Source: Stercorarius parasiticus
Lineage: Eukaryota; Chordata; Aves; Charadriiformes; Stercorariidae
Direction: 5' to 3'
NCBI GenBank assembly: GCA_013396915.1
Contig: VWZL01000423.1
Span: 1-64,000, forward strand
Length of the DNA stretch: 64,000 nucleotides
The stretch's first letter is position 1. Each line of letters begins with the position of its first letter. A model generated the notes under the pieces. The model was not told the DNA's origin. It did not search any database and saw only the letters and a list, made by a program, of their open reading frames with translations. Made by a program: the position numbers and the translations under genes. Below are positions 37,358 through 49,176 of the stretch, one piece after another.

Positions 37358-38199
37358 GTCAGTATTTGCTAATGCTAAAAGAGATTTTGTTCTGGGTGGC
37401 AGGCTAGGCACATCTTTTCATGTGCATTACAATTTTTCTTGTCATTGGAGATGCAGAAATAAACATCAGTGATTTTAATCTGGATGCAGCTAGCATTTGC
37501 CACTGATGAAGAGTGTGACGGAGTGCCTGTCAGGGAGGAGAGCGCTTTGGTCCTCTGGGTTCAGAGGTAGAAACAACAGTAAAAGGAAAGGAAGGATCCT
37601 CTAGTTAAGATCTTTAATGATCAAAAGTAATTAAACAAACCCCAGCCATTTGTGCTGCCTCTTCCTATTTGTGAAAGCATTCCCCATCCCACCGGTTTAT
37701 CAAGGTTTGTCCCTGTCCTCGCCTACACAGAAGTGGGAGGCTGGGACCTTTATGTCCTCTGACTTACTTCTGCTGAAATAAGGAGGAGAGGGGACAGGAG
37801 GGAGGAGGTACCTGGGCTGGCCCTGGCAGTGCAGGAGCTGGAGATGTTGCAGCGCAGCGGGGAAGGACTGCCTGGCCATGACTATCTATTTGGATAGATA
37901 TAAACACTGAAAAAAGCGGTTGTAAGAGACACTGGGGAAGCAGTTTCTGAACCAGAAGCTGTAACACCAGATGGGACGGTGACAGCTGAGAGTGATATGC
38001 TGAGCCTGAACAAAATCCAGGGCTTGACCTTGCTCTGGGAGCCCTGGTGGCATCCCGGGGAGGTCTCATTTGGTGCCCAGGAGTGGTTGTGGCCCAGGAA
38101 GCAAAAGTATTTGCTACTTTGGTGTGTTTGCTACTTTGGTGTGTTTGCTTAGAGACAAGCATCTGGATAGTTTACTTTGTGCATTTGTCTTGTCTGCAG
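37358..38199. other. intron 16
   Basis: 0.84 kb with a 17-base tandem duplication near its 3' end (38113-38146). No exon is seen. Confidence 0.6.
38113..38146 (+). repeat. 17-base tandem duplication
   Basis: GCTACTTTGGTGTGTTT occurs twice, perfectly, just upstream of exon 17. Confidence 0.9.
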
Positions 38200-38362
38200 G
38201 CTGCTCTCAGAGCTCTCCACCTAAGCCTAGAAATTGTTGGCGCATTTCACGACATGGTTTCATATTTCCTGGCTTTTGCTCAGTTAGGAAATTCCCCAAA
38301 CTGCTTTTGTGCCTTAAACCCAGAGCCTCTGACCCCAGACTGGGGAGGGACTGACAGGATTG
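38200..38362 (+). CDS. CCDC162: CCDC162-like exon 17
   Basis: 54 codons plus one base, entering at phase 0. The acceptor is TTGTCTGCAG and the donor ATTG|GTAAGT. The peptide contains AALRALHLSLEIVGAFHDM, VSYFLAFAQLGNSPNCFCAL and ends TPDWGGTDRI. It is intact. Confidence 0.9.
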
Positions 38363-40404
38363 GTAAGTAACAAGCACTCTGTGCTTAAGATAGATGGCTC
38401 CAGGTGCAAAAAAGTATGAAATGCTGATGGTGAGAAAGGGACAAAAGGAGCATGAACATGCGATTGATGTTAACTGAAGAATAAAATCAAGATTAAATTC
38501 CAGTCTTATTTTTTTCTTTTTCCTGCTCCATTCTATTGGTGGAAGACTGTTGGGTTTTTGGTAGCATGTCCACAGCATCACAGATCTGTCACAAACTCAC
38601 AGAAAAGCAACATACCTACAAGGCTTGGGAGGTCTGCTCTGGCAGAGAACAGAGAACATGGTCCAAAAATTGCTCTTACGCATCTAGCAAGTGTCTGTTA
38701 AGCCATCTGGTCAGCCCATGATGATTTTGTCTTTGCCAGAAAATTAAAAAAGGCAGGCTTTGGTTCCTCTAGTAAATCTGTTGCTTGGTTCTCTTTCCAA
38801 AGGATGAAATAGCTGAAGTGTGTGTCGTCCTGCATGAACATGTATTTGTACAGAAATGGTACTGGTTCACCTAATGGCTTTGACCTGCTGTTCATGTTAA
38901 ACTGTACTGCAGGAGTGGGATGTGTCTGCCTTTAGTGGCTAGCAGTTAGGTGTGTAGCTACTGGTATCTAACAACTAGGTAGGTACCTCTGCTGTCACTG
39001 GACACCTTCTCTGGACACTGTTACAAAGACATCTTCAGAGGAGTTGCTCATCCCAAGCTAAAATGTGTTCAAAGTGGGATGAAACCCTCTTTAGAGGTGC
39101 CCAAGATTGCAGAAGCACAATTAACCTTAGCGCCTGATAATTAGGCAACTAAAGTCAGATGAGCTAATCCTGTCCCAAGTGTTGAAGTGCTCTTGGCATT
39201 TGGCTTTTCAGCCACTGGATTATTCCTGCAGTATAGTGAGCTGGGGTTTCAAAACATGGCATGTTATGCACACCTTCTCCTCTGTGGAGGTGTGTGCTGC
39301 ATGGCTGGACTGTTCTCATGCCCATGTTTATATATCTGTACATTTGGCACTGCTCAGACGCAACTCAGGAGTAAAAACTTTACCTGCACAGCTTCACTTC
39401 TGTCCCGGCATCTTTTAAAAATGAGAAACTGATTATGACAATTGCATAAAAATATTAAATTCTTCAAGAATTGAGAAAAATATATAAAAGACTAGCTTCG
39501 TCTTTTAATGTCTCCAGATTTTATCCCTTATGTATTTTTCTTTTTATGTGAGTAAGATTTTTATTGTCGGTTCTGAATTTATCTTCTTGAAATTTAATTT
39601 TGGAAGGGAAGAAAGGACTCAGTGAATCATAAATACTTGTTATAGCTTTTATTTTAATACTGTCCTTGTGAATGTTTGATTTTGAAGTGGGTTTATTTTC
39701 TCTAACAAAAAGCACTCCCTGTTCTGTGGTATGCGCTCATTGTAGTGCATATTAGTAACTTCATTTGTATATGGCTGAGAAAGCCCATGTAGATTAGCAT
39801 GTTTAATGAGCTTTGAAACAATCAAGACTCAGCTCAGTGATCAGTGAGAAACCACATAACCAGATGTAGGAGGAATATTATGTGCAATGTATTTCAATTT
39901 CAGACATATCTAATGTGTGCCTAGCTACCATGCTTTTAAAACAGAAAATATGGACAAGATGGAGTCCTCAGTAGTCTGCTGCCTCTGTAACGCATTTTGC
40001 ACAGACATTTTAACGCCACTGCTCCTGACCAAAGGATCATTTTTGTTGCTGCTGCTGTGGAATAATCTATCTCCTTCTCCCCCACATCAGACCATTTAAC
40101 TTCCTTAAATGATGGCAGCCCCTGCAGCCTGACAGAGAGAACATTGGGTTTCTATAACAGGTGCTTCCAAGTTAAATCACCTCTGCGGTGCCTGTGCCCT
40201 GGGAGGCAGTCAAGCCCTGTGCATGCATTTTCTACAAACATCAAGTAAGAGCAGGTGCTTTTGTAAGGATAATGACTTGTAGGGACCCATTGCTTCGGGA
40301 AGTTTTTGGCTAGGCTTGAAGGGAATAAAAAAACTTTAGGGCTTCTGCAGAAAAACATCCATTAACCTGCAAAATTGAGCCCCAGTAGTATTTTATTGAA
40401 AGCA

Positions 40405-40937
40405 GTTGGAGAAGTGTCCAGCTCCAGAGCCCTCTGGAGCCCTCAGCACAAGAAGGACATGGACCTGTTGGAGCAGGTCCAGAGGAGGGCCACAAGGATG
40501 ATCCAATGACTGGAGCACCTCTCCTATGAAGACAGGCTGAGAGAGCTGGGGTTGTTCAGCCTGGAGAAGAGAAGGCTCCACGGAGACCTTATAGCGGCCT
40601 TCCAGTACCTGAAGGGGGCCTACAGGAGAGATGGGGAGGGGCTGTTTGCAAGGGCATGTAGCGATAGGACGAGGGGCAATGGTTTTAAACTAGAGCAGGG
40701 CAGGTTTAGATTAGACATTAAGGAAGAAGTTCTTTACAATGAGGGTGGTGAAACACCGTAACAGGTTGCCCAGAGAGGTGGTGGAAGCCCCATCCCTGGA
40801 GACATTCAAGGCCAGGCTTGATGCGGCTCTGAGCAGCTTGATCTAGTTGAAGAAGTCCCTGCTTACTGCAGGGGGGTTGGACTAGATGACCTTTAAAGGT
40901 CCCTTCCAACCCAACACATTCTATGATTCTATGATTA
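40405..40937 (+). mobile_element. CR1 LINE, ORF2 tail and 3' UTR
   Basis: It covers the ORF2 end, with the AAGAAGGACATGGACCTGTT, GCGGCCTTCCAGTACCTGAA and AATGGTTTTAAACTAGAGCA landmarks, then the 3' UTR, ending in ATTCTATGATTCTATGATTA. The 3' tail is complete. Part of the frame is still open (40552-40761), so it is fairly young. Confidence 0.96.
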
Positions 40938-41049
40938 AGTTGTCCCTGTCATTCCTTACAAGGTAATAACTAGTTTAGGTCTTTGAAGTAAGTACAATGC
41001 CATCTCGGGACCTGATTCTGCTTCTGTCTGACAAATTTAATCTCTATAT

Positions 41050-41095
41050 TTTCAGTTGGAAGGGACCTATAATGATCATCTAGTCCAACCAGATA
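41050..41095 (-). mobile_element. tiny CR1 LINE 3' end fragment
   Basis: AGTTGGAAGGGACCTATAAT followed by GATCATCTAGTCCAACC is the reversed CR1 3' end. Only about 45 bases remain. It faces the CR1 that ends at 40937. Confidence 0.8.
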
Positions 41096-41435
41096 TGATA
41101 ATGGAAAGACAGTCCTCGTTCATATTTTATAATAATTGATTTTTTTAACGGGAAAGGGTAATAAAAGAACCATTCTTTTGAAATGCTTGTAACTTTTCAT
41201 TCCTATGCCTTTTCCTCCCTGACCTTACTGCATCCTCATAATTCCCCACCTGCCATAATCTCTTTTCTTAAAGCCTGGTTTTGTAGTGTTGAATATAAAC
41301 ACATTCTTCTTCTGCCTCTGAGGGGAAAGAGGAAAAATGAAGAAAGTCATGAAGTACAAAACTCTTGGAGGAAAAAAGAGTTTACTGAACTGATTTTTGT
41401 GTGTATCTCCTGAAACCTTGTCTGATAACTTACAG

Positions 41436-41589
41436 TTCTTGGGACTCCAGGGACTGAACTTCAAGAGGTACAGAAAATGATTGACAGCCTCCATAATCCA
41501 CTGGATCCCAGCGAAGTAGCCCAGCTGCTAGCTGCTCACAGAGAAGTGATCTTTCTGCAGCTTGACGCAGCAATCAGACATCGACTACG
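41436..41589 (+). CDS. CCDC162: CCDC162-like exon 18
   Basis: Two bases, 50 codons, two bases. The acceptor is ATAACTTACAG and the donor TACG|GTAGGA. The peptide is LGTPGTELQEVQKMIDSLHN, then PLDPSEVAQLLAAHREVIFL and QLDAAIRHRL. Joining G|TT gives Val. It is intact. Confidence 0.9.
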
Positions 41590-41619
41590 GTAGGAATTAA
41601 AGCCTGTTAGGGATGGGGC

Positions 41620-41672
41620 TGGCATCTTTTTTTATAAAGAGGCTTTTTTTATTCATAAAGAGGCTTTTTCAT
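41620..41672 (+). repeat. imperfect tandem of AAAGAGGCTTTTT unit
   Basis: Three imperfect copies of a roughly 23-base unit, TT(T)ATTCATAAAGAGGCTTT, just downstream of exon 18. Confidence 0.6.
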
Positions 41673-42369
41673 TCAAAAAGACAGAGAAAAAATGTAGGAA
41701 CGATTAATTTAAATTTTGTCTGTGGTGTCTGTTCCAAGATCATTAAATGTGTCTTATAAGTGTAGAAATTTTCCTTTCACTAAAAGTACCAATGTTCCTT
41801 TACCTAAAAGTGGTGAGAGTCCTTACATGCTTCATTGAGGGATCTCAACACATCATGTCGGAGTATAGCTGTCCTATTATCTGAGTATTAGATCACCTTT
41901 TTATTGTGATTTGTAGTTTACTAAATCAGGGAGGTTGGTAGCTGCTACAGAGGTAGACTTAGGAGTTCATGTTCTTATTTTCCTGAAGGATCTACATTTA
42001 ATTTTATATTTTCCTCTATCAAAGACTATTTAATAAGCAGGTACAGGACTTACTAGGTTTACTGTCCTGTAAAATGCTGTTTACCCCATCACAGAAAACC
42101 AACTAAGATCTACTTTTCAGGACTTTCTGAAAAATAACTGTCTCTCTTTTCTCCCCATCTCCTCCCGTATGTTGTCTGTCAATAGTAGTCACAGTGTGGT
42201 TTGAATGTACCCAGTGGAATAACCTCGGCAGAACCAAAACAAGGGCAGGACATGCAAAAATAAAGTAAATTTTGACTCTCCTCCCCTCTGTAGATGCCAC
42301 GTGGTGGCATGATGCAAGACTAGATCTGTAGGTGTAACCAGCATGGGGCAGGCAGGACATGGAGTCCAC

Positions 42370-44700
42370 CATAAGAGAAACAACTCCTGGACTTGCTTTT
42401 GAGTAACATTCAGGACGGAGTTCAAAATGCTGCGGTTAAAAAGCTGTTCTCTAAAAGCAGCGATGATGTGCTTGCATAAAACATCCTTGAAGGAACAGTG
42501 AAAGCCAAGTAAATATCACCATAGCTGAGCTCAGCTTCAAAATGGGAAACTACATAAAAATGAGAATACTTACTAAAAAAACCCTAGAAGGACTAGCTAG
42601 GGGAGTTAAATCCTTGCAGATGGCATGGAGACTCTTTGGGGACATACTGGAGGCACTCAAGAAATGCGTACCACATGTGAAGAAAGACTTAAAAAAGGGT
42701 AAGAGGATGCTGGCATGGCTAAGCAGCAGGATTAAACAGATTATTAAAGCAAGAAGGCATCCTTGAAAAAGCTGAACTTTCATTCAAATGAAGAAAATAG
42801 AAAAGACTATGAACTGTGACAGGATAAATGTAAAGGATTCGAGACAGCCCAGCAAAGATTTTGAGGAACAATTTTGCTGAAGGGATCAAGACTGATCATA
42901 AAACTTGTCTCAAATATGCCAGGAGCAGGAAACCTGCCAGAGAGTCCATAGGGCCTGTAGGTGTTCAGGAGTGTTCAGTGAAGGTAAGTTGATAGCACAT
43001 ATTTTAAAAAGTGATTTGTTAGTTTCTTCATTCCCTGTGGAAAAACTTGAGGAGGTTCCCACACCAAAACCTTTCTTTATGGGAGATGCATCAGAGGAGC
43101 TGCTGCAAGTGGAAATGTTGCCAGGGAAAGTGATGGGACAAGCAGACTGAAATGAAGATGAACAAGTTGTCAAGACCAGACGATGTTCAAGAATTCTGAG
43201 AGAACTCAAGAATTTTTAATTATTTTTTTTTCTGCAAAGAAGCCAAAGTATTAGCTATGGTGTGTAGCTTCTTGCTCAACTGAAGCAAGGTTAAGCTTCT
43301 TGCTTAACCTTGATACCTGAAGACTGGAAGTGGCTGATGTGTTGCGGTTTTTTAAAAGGACTGCAAGGGTGATATGGCTAATCACAGGTTGATTAACCCA
43401 ATATCCATAGTGTTCAAATTAGCGGAAATTGTAATGAAGTGGATGCACGGACAAACATGATGTATTTGGGAAGAGCCAACACTGCTTTTGGAAAGTGCAG
43501 TCATGCCTTACATAGATATTGGGATTCTCTGAAGGTGTTAACAAACATGGGTAAGGGATTGATACAGTTTGTCTGGATTCCCTGAAAGCTCTAATAGCCG
43601 CAACAGAGGCTCTTAAGGAGTCTGAGCAGGCACTGGATATGCGAGGAGATGGTCACATTTGTAAATAATTTGTTGAGATTTAGGAAGGAGAAGACTGTAA
43701 ATGGGCAACTTTTGCAGTGGATAAGGGAGGTTACCAGTGGCTTCCCACAAAAGTTTGAACTTTCTCCTGGGCTGTTCAGGTGCTCATAGATGACACTGAA
43801 AAGGGACTAAGGCTGAGGCGGTACAGTGTGTACGTGATACTGAGACACCCAGGATACCAAGGGCGAGGGCTGGGTGGAGAAGGACCTTACAAAACCCAGT
43901 GACTGCAAAATAAAACAGCAGATGGAGTTCAGTGTGTTGGTAAAAAAACCCAATCCCAATGTATAAAATGACAGCCTTTGACTGGACCATTACCACGCAG
44001 TAATGAAATATCAGAGTTATGACAGATAATTCTGTCAAAATCTCAGCTCAGTAGAGATAAAAAATAAAAAAAAAGCGCAAACTGATTCCTTTTAGGAGAA
44101 CAAAAATAAAAACACCACTACACTGCTGAATAAATCTGTGTTCTGGTCCCCACCTGAGAAAGGACAGAACTCAGAAAGATTCCCAAAGGAGCCACACGGA
44201 TGATGAAAGGCCTCTGGGTGGAACAGCTGGGGAAGAGCTCTATAAAACCATCAGTCAACAGCAGGGGATAAACAAGGAGTGTCTTCTCATGGTTTTTTTG
44301 AGCACAAGGTGCATCCCAGGTGAACAGTGGGTAGCCAGCTCTGAACAAAAAAAAAAAAAAAAGGTTGTTCTTGCACATGGTTTGTAATTAGGCTGTGGGA
44401 TTTCTTGATGAGGGATGTGGTGGGTGGTAAAGGTTCATAGGACTCAGAGGGAGACTGCACAGGCTCATGGAAGACAAATCTACCAAGGATTATGAAACAT
44501 TTACAATCATCTCTGGCTGAGCAAATTCCTGAGCTACAAATTCTTGGAGGCCGTGAGAATATCCATGGGAAATATCAGCATATGCTTGTTCTGGTGATTT
44601 TTGTAATCTTCTAATGAATCCATTTTTGGTCACTGTGGGAGACAGGACTCTGAGCTGGATGGACCTTTGCTCTGACCCAGTATGACCACTCTTGGGCTAC
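42370..44700 (+). mobile_element. ancient, degenerate CR1-like LINE
   Basis: It shows degraded landmarks of old sauropsid CR1: AGACTTAAAAAAGGGTAAG upstream, a reversed-order-free progression through CAATATCCATAGTGTTCAA and TCTGGTCCCCACCTGAGAA, and the terminal TGGACCTTTGCTCTGACCCA followed by GTATGACC. No frame survives. Limits are approximate, especially the left one. Confidence 0.6.
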
Positions 44701-45979
44701 CCAGTGGAGCTGTGATTGTACAGATTTGTGGACTGAAGAGTCTTCTGGAGACTCGCAAGAAGACGAAACTACCTTGTGCTTTTATTTCTGTGTTTTCATG
44801 ATTAAAATACTGCAGGGACAATTGGCGAGGGCAAATTTTTCCTCGGATAAGGAATTGTGCGTTAACAGGAAGTAAGGAGAAATGCTGTATCTTTCATCTT
44901 TCTTTCATCTTCATCTTTCTTTTTCCTTATTGCCAGTGCAATTAGTTTCCATTTTCTCCACACCAGGGCTTCCACTGTGACACTAAATCACATATAATCT
45001 CTTCTGAATTTCTCTGCCAAGTTTAATCCCAGAAGCTGTTATTTGTCCCTGTAATCCCTTTGTTAGTCCTGCAACCGACACAACCCGCATGTCATTTTTT
45101 TTAAGTGCTTGTGAGTGTTTGACGAAAACAAAAGAACAGGATCCCCGCCTTTGAGTTGCCATTCAAAGGAGGATGTGCAGCTACAGAAAGAGCTGCAGCC
45201 TAGATTGCTTCTTATATTGCAAGAACCAGTTGATCGGGGGCTCTTTGTTTTAAAAGCATGTGAATGAAGTACAGGAGAATTGAGGGTGAAAAAGAGACCG
45301 CAATGAAATGACAAAGTCATAGCTAAGCTTGGTTGAGTAACGTATTTACATGATGCATACGGTGCAGTAAAAAGTAGTTTTATGTGTAGGGTTGCAGAGC
45401 ACAATGCAATCCAAGCGTGAGAAGCCATCTGGGCCCCAGAAGTGCCATACACCTCTTGTTGGAAGAGCACTCTGATGGTTTAGCAGCTCCTGCTGCTCAG
45501 CCGGGTTCTGGTGTGTCTGTGTGGCCCAGCATTTGCTGGGTGAGAACAGGTCTCATGAAAATCAGTGGGGAGTGTTGTTGCTAAACCTAGCTCTGGACTT
45601 CAAGCATCCTATAATTTAGGTTCCAAAGCTTCACAAGCACTTTTGAAAACTTGGAAAATCTTTAGTGGCTCTCCCACTTTGTATAGGAAATTGTCCTAAT
45701 ATCTGGAATAGGAAGTAGTGGAGCTTCTGGATTACTATCCAGTCTATTAGCTACCTGAGCATCCCTCTCCGTTAGCATAGGCATATGTTTTGCTGTAAAT
45801 GTCCCCAGTCAGATGCACCTGTATCTATTCGTTTTAATTGTCATATCTGCTGCTATCCTTATCACTCGCTCCCATGTTGGATTATAATGAGGAGCAGTTA
45901 ATTTTGTTATTGACCATTTGGAGAATTTTGAAGTCATCTTACTTTTTTTTTAATACAAACAGTTTTTTTGCCTCTACAG

Positions 45980-46133
45980 GGAGAGATTTTTGTCCTCGGG
46001 GAATGTTTCAGCCTACCAGAGTGTTACAGACAGGATATACCATGCGCTGCCTCCATTGAGTAACTCTGTGGTTCAGAGTGCATTCGCTTCACAGATAAGG
46101 CTCCCACAGCTTCTGGATCCGCAAAGCTGCAGG
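45980..46133 (+). CDS. CCDC162: CCDC162-like exon 19
   Basis: One base plus 51 codons, ending at phase 0. The acceptor is TTTTTTGCCTCTACAG and the donor AGG|GTGAGT. The peptide contains ERFLSSGNVSAYQSVTDRIY, HALPPLSNSVVQSAFASQ and ends LLDPQSCR. It is intact. Confidence 0.9.
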
Positions 46134-47270
46134 GTGAGTAAAGCTCACCCCCCGAGGCACTCTTCCTCTGTTTGCACTGAGCTCCTTGGAGAACAAAGTC
46201 CTCTGCGGTTTTTGCTGGTGTGCTTACTCCTTCCCTAACATAGTGTAAAGAACCTAACCACTAATAGCTAATTAAAAAAAGAATCCCATGATCACTTGAT
46301 TCACCATTAGGAATTCTAGAAAACGTTCTCTACAGGAGTGAGTAATAAAAATTTGAGATGGAATGTAATCACACTGATGTGACCAAAATGGAATTCTTCT
46401 GTATAATAGATGTTGGTGTTTCTACTAACTTTCAGTTTTGGTAATTACCCTTCTGAGTTCTCTCATCACCTGGCAGCAGTTTTAGTTGCCCGACGCGTCT
46501 GTCGTGGTTGTGTGCATGATATTTATGTTTAGTGGTTTCTTAGCTATAAGGTCACACAGTGCTATATAATGTCGAACTAGATACACATGTGCTAAAGAGG
46601 CACCTTGAATGACATGGGCAAAGAAAGCTGGCGTAATGTTAAAGGAAGTAAAGATGAGTCTTGCTGATGATATTAGCATGTTCCAAGGTAATAGGCAGTT
46701 TAAAATAATCATTCTAACTTCATGTTTGCTCGTTTTCTTCCATCCTGCTAATTATCCAATATCAGATACTACTGTTTCACCTTTAATAATGCCTTTCCCA
46801 AACAATGAGTTACAGGAATACAATTTTTTGCTCCCCCTGCCTTGATTTAGGCGACAATGACACATAGGACCTCCTTAGCATAACTGAGAAACAGGATTTG
46901 TACTGGCATGCAAAATCTGGACGTCTTTGATGAATAAGATGTCCTGATGCCTCTGAGATAGGACCAGCAATAAATGATTGACCGTAAGTAGGTAAGGACG
47001 TGGGAGCTATTCTGTGGAGGCAGAAGTAGCAGAGCATCTTGGTAGGAAATGTATCCTGGAATGAAACTTATTGCTTCTTTCCCAAGGAGTGATAATAGAT
47101 GCTTCTCTCTTTTCCAGTACATGGCCTACTTTCAAAGTCAGAGCGGAGTGTATCACCTATCAAATAGCAACTTGGCCTCTGAGTGGCCTTTTCCTGATCA
47201 AATTAGATGGGACTCTCATAACTAATTGAATGTTGTTCTTATTTATGAACAGTCATCTCTATTCTTTTAG
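46134..47270. other. intron 19
   Basis: 1.1 kb of AT-rich intron with no recognised element. Confidence 0.6.
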
Positions 47271-47366
47271 ACACTCACGCATTTTCCTTGGAGGACATTC
47301 CTAATGGATGGAGGATTGTTTCCAGTCACTACCAACAACACAATTAATATAAATTACAACATGCAG
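47271..47366 (+). CDS. CCDC162: CCDC162-like exon 20
   Basis: 32 codons, phase 0 to 0. The acceptor is TCTATTCTTTTAG and the donor CAG|GTACAG. The peptide is TLTHFPWRTFLMDGGLFPV then TTNNTININYNMQ. It is intact. Confidence 0.88.
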
Positions 47367-47806
47367 GTACAGTGAGACAGCAGCCTTGTGCTTATGTCCG
47401 AAGAAATAAAGACAAGATGAATCTATGATGCAGGAGGAAAACAAACTAATACTATCTTGTTTCCTGTCTTCGTTTTCTAAAGAATAAAATTGAAAAAAAA
47501 ACATCTCCCCTTTTTCTGTCCAAAAGCCCATTTTACCGTTTAATTCACATTTGATCTTTCTTCAAGCAGAGCAGAGCATTTGTATTGATAACGAACCTAT
47601 GCTTATCATTTTCCTAGTGTGCTAGAACTAGAGAATCAAATAATTTTTATGCATGGGCATATGTGCTTTGGGACCATGGTGCTAAAGGTTTGAAATCCAT
47701 TTGTGTTTATGACACAAACCCCCCTGTGCTGACAGTTATCTGAGATTTGCTGTTACTGGTTGAGCTCTGCACAGCAGACCTTCAGAGACTCTCCCTCCCT
47801 CTCCAG
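47367..47806. other. intron 20
   Basis: 0.44 kb, nothing recognised. Confidence 0.6.
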
Positions 47807-47962
47807 CTGTGCCTGTGCAGCCTGAGTGATGCAGACCGAAGAGTTGCTCACGGGGAGCTGGTGGCAATGCAGTTTCTAATGGAGGACGTACTGCAGGGCA
47901 GCTACAGCTCTACTGTGGAAGATCACGCTGACTGTCAAGCTTCGTTAGCTAAGAGCAAGCAG
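47807..47962 (+). CDS. CCDC162: CCDC162-like exon 21
   Basis: 52 codons, phase 0 to 0. The acceptor is CTCCCTCTCCAG and the donor CAG|GTACTT. The peptide starts LCLCSLSDADRRVAHGELVA, continues with MQFLMEDVLQGSYSSTVED and ends ASLAKSKQ. It is intact. Confidence 0.9.
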
Positions 47963-48943
47963 GTACTTCTGACAACTCTGTTTGGCACTGTACTGGCTTC
48001 TGTGTAGGACTCCCGTTACTTTTTGCAACCAAATCTCTGTGCACATAAGCAACCTAGACCTGAGGTACGCTGTAATAATATCACCTACTCCTGGCCATCT
48101 GGTAAGAAGCAAAGGGGAAAACATCTCCTATAAATCCTGCGTGCTCTTGAGAGAAGCCCTAGATAGATCCCAAGATCCCTAGAGAGTGATGCCCCTTGAG
48201 GGCCTGTTGGTATCACCAGACTTCTGGAGAAAACAGAGACTGTCCTGACGTCTCCCTACACGGAAGGTCCAGCTCTTCCTTTATCAAGAGCTACTCAGTA
48301 CAAAGGGGAAAGGAACAGCCTGGCCACTGTCTAAAACTGAATCTAGTCAAGGAGAGGCAAGGTACTTCCAGGCTGTACTTCTCCAAGCACTTGCATTGTG
48401 GCTGCGTATGTGAGGAATGGTTGCTGGGGGCTCCTAAAGCCTGACAGAAACCACATAAAGATTTGGTTCAAGGAATGGGAAGAGTTTCAAACTGTTTGTG
48501 ATGGAAAACAGATACACTGATTGATTTGCAAGGTCAAATGGATGGAAAGGACAAATTTAGTAATTTTAAGGTCTGCTTCCCTCAAGATCTGAGTTGAGAG
48601 TTTGATTTCTGTAACAGTACTTTAGTTAGAGACCAAGCAGCGTGTGTTGCTGTTGAAAGCGGTTCACTTGAGGAAAGCAGCAACAAAAAAAACAGGGATT
48701 TAACTTCTGCGTGATTTTATCCCCATCTCTGCTCTGTGCAAGTACTCACTGCAATCAAAAACTAGCCCAGGGTTTCCCTGCACCATGCTCTGAAGAACAC
48801 TGGTGTAAGGACGCATTGCAAGTTCTGATTGTGCAATAGCCTGTCACACGCCTTGTCCCACTGTATATTGGATTAAGCAAAGAAAAGCATGTGAAAAGCT
48901 TGTCATAGCTTTTTGAAGCAAAACATTTTCCTGTGACTTCCAG
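47963..48943. other. intron 21
   Basis: 1 kb of intron. Open frames here lack splice phase. Nothing is recognised. Confidence 0.6.
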
Positions 48944-49176
48944 CAGAATTTGGCAGAAATGGTCGACTCCAGTGCTAACTGGTTGCAGAACAGCAAAAAG
49001 ACATGCAAACTTTTGCTGAGGCATCATGATCCGTTCATATCACATAACTTGCTGAGATCTTTTCTGATACTGTGGAAGCAGCTAGAAATATTAAAGGCAG
49101 AATGGGGCCAGCTGAAACTGAGGACTGAGGATATCAATACAGTTCCTCTCTACAAAGAGTTTTGTGAGCAATATGG
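48944..49176 (+). CDS. CCDC162: CCDC162-like exon 22
   Basis: 77 codons plus two bases, entering at phase 0. The acceptor is TGTGACTTCCAG and the donor TGG|GTAAGT. The peptide starts QNLAEMVDSSANWLQNSKKT, with LLLRHHDPFISHNLLRSFLI and LWKQLEILKAEWGQLKLRT, and ends YKEFCEQY. Using the AG three bases later would drop one Gln. It is intact. Confidence 0.9.

Larger units (their letters stand above)
38363..41435. other. intron 17 with CR1
   Basis: 3.1 kb. It contains a plus-strand CR1 at 40405-40937 and a small reverse CR1 end at 41050-41095. The rest is AT-rich with nothing recognised. Confidence 0.6.
41590..45979. other. intron 18 with ancient CR1
   Basis: 4.4 kb. A diverged tandem of a TTTATAAAGAGGC-type unit at about 41620-41672 is followed by an old CR1-like LINE at about 42370-44700. 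A run of 17 A lies at about 44346-44362, and a CTTTCAT-rich pyrimidine stretch at about 44888-44928. Confidence 0.55.
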
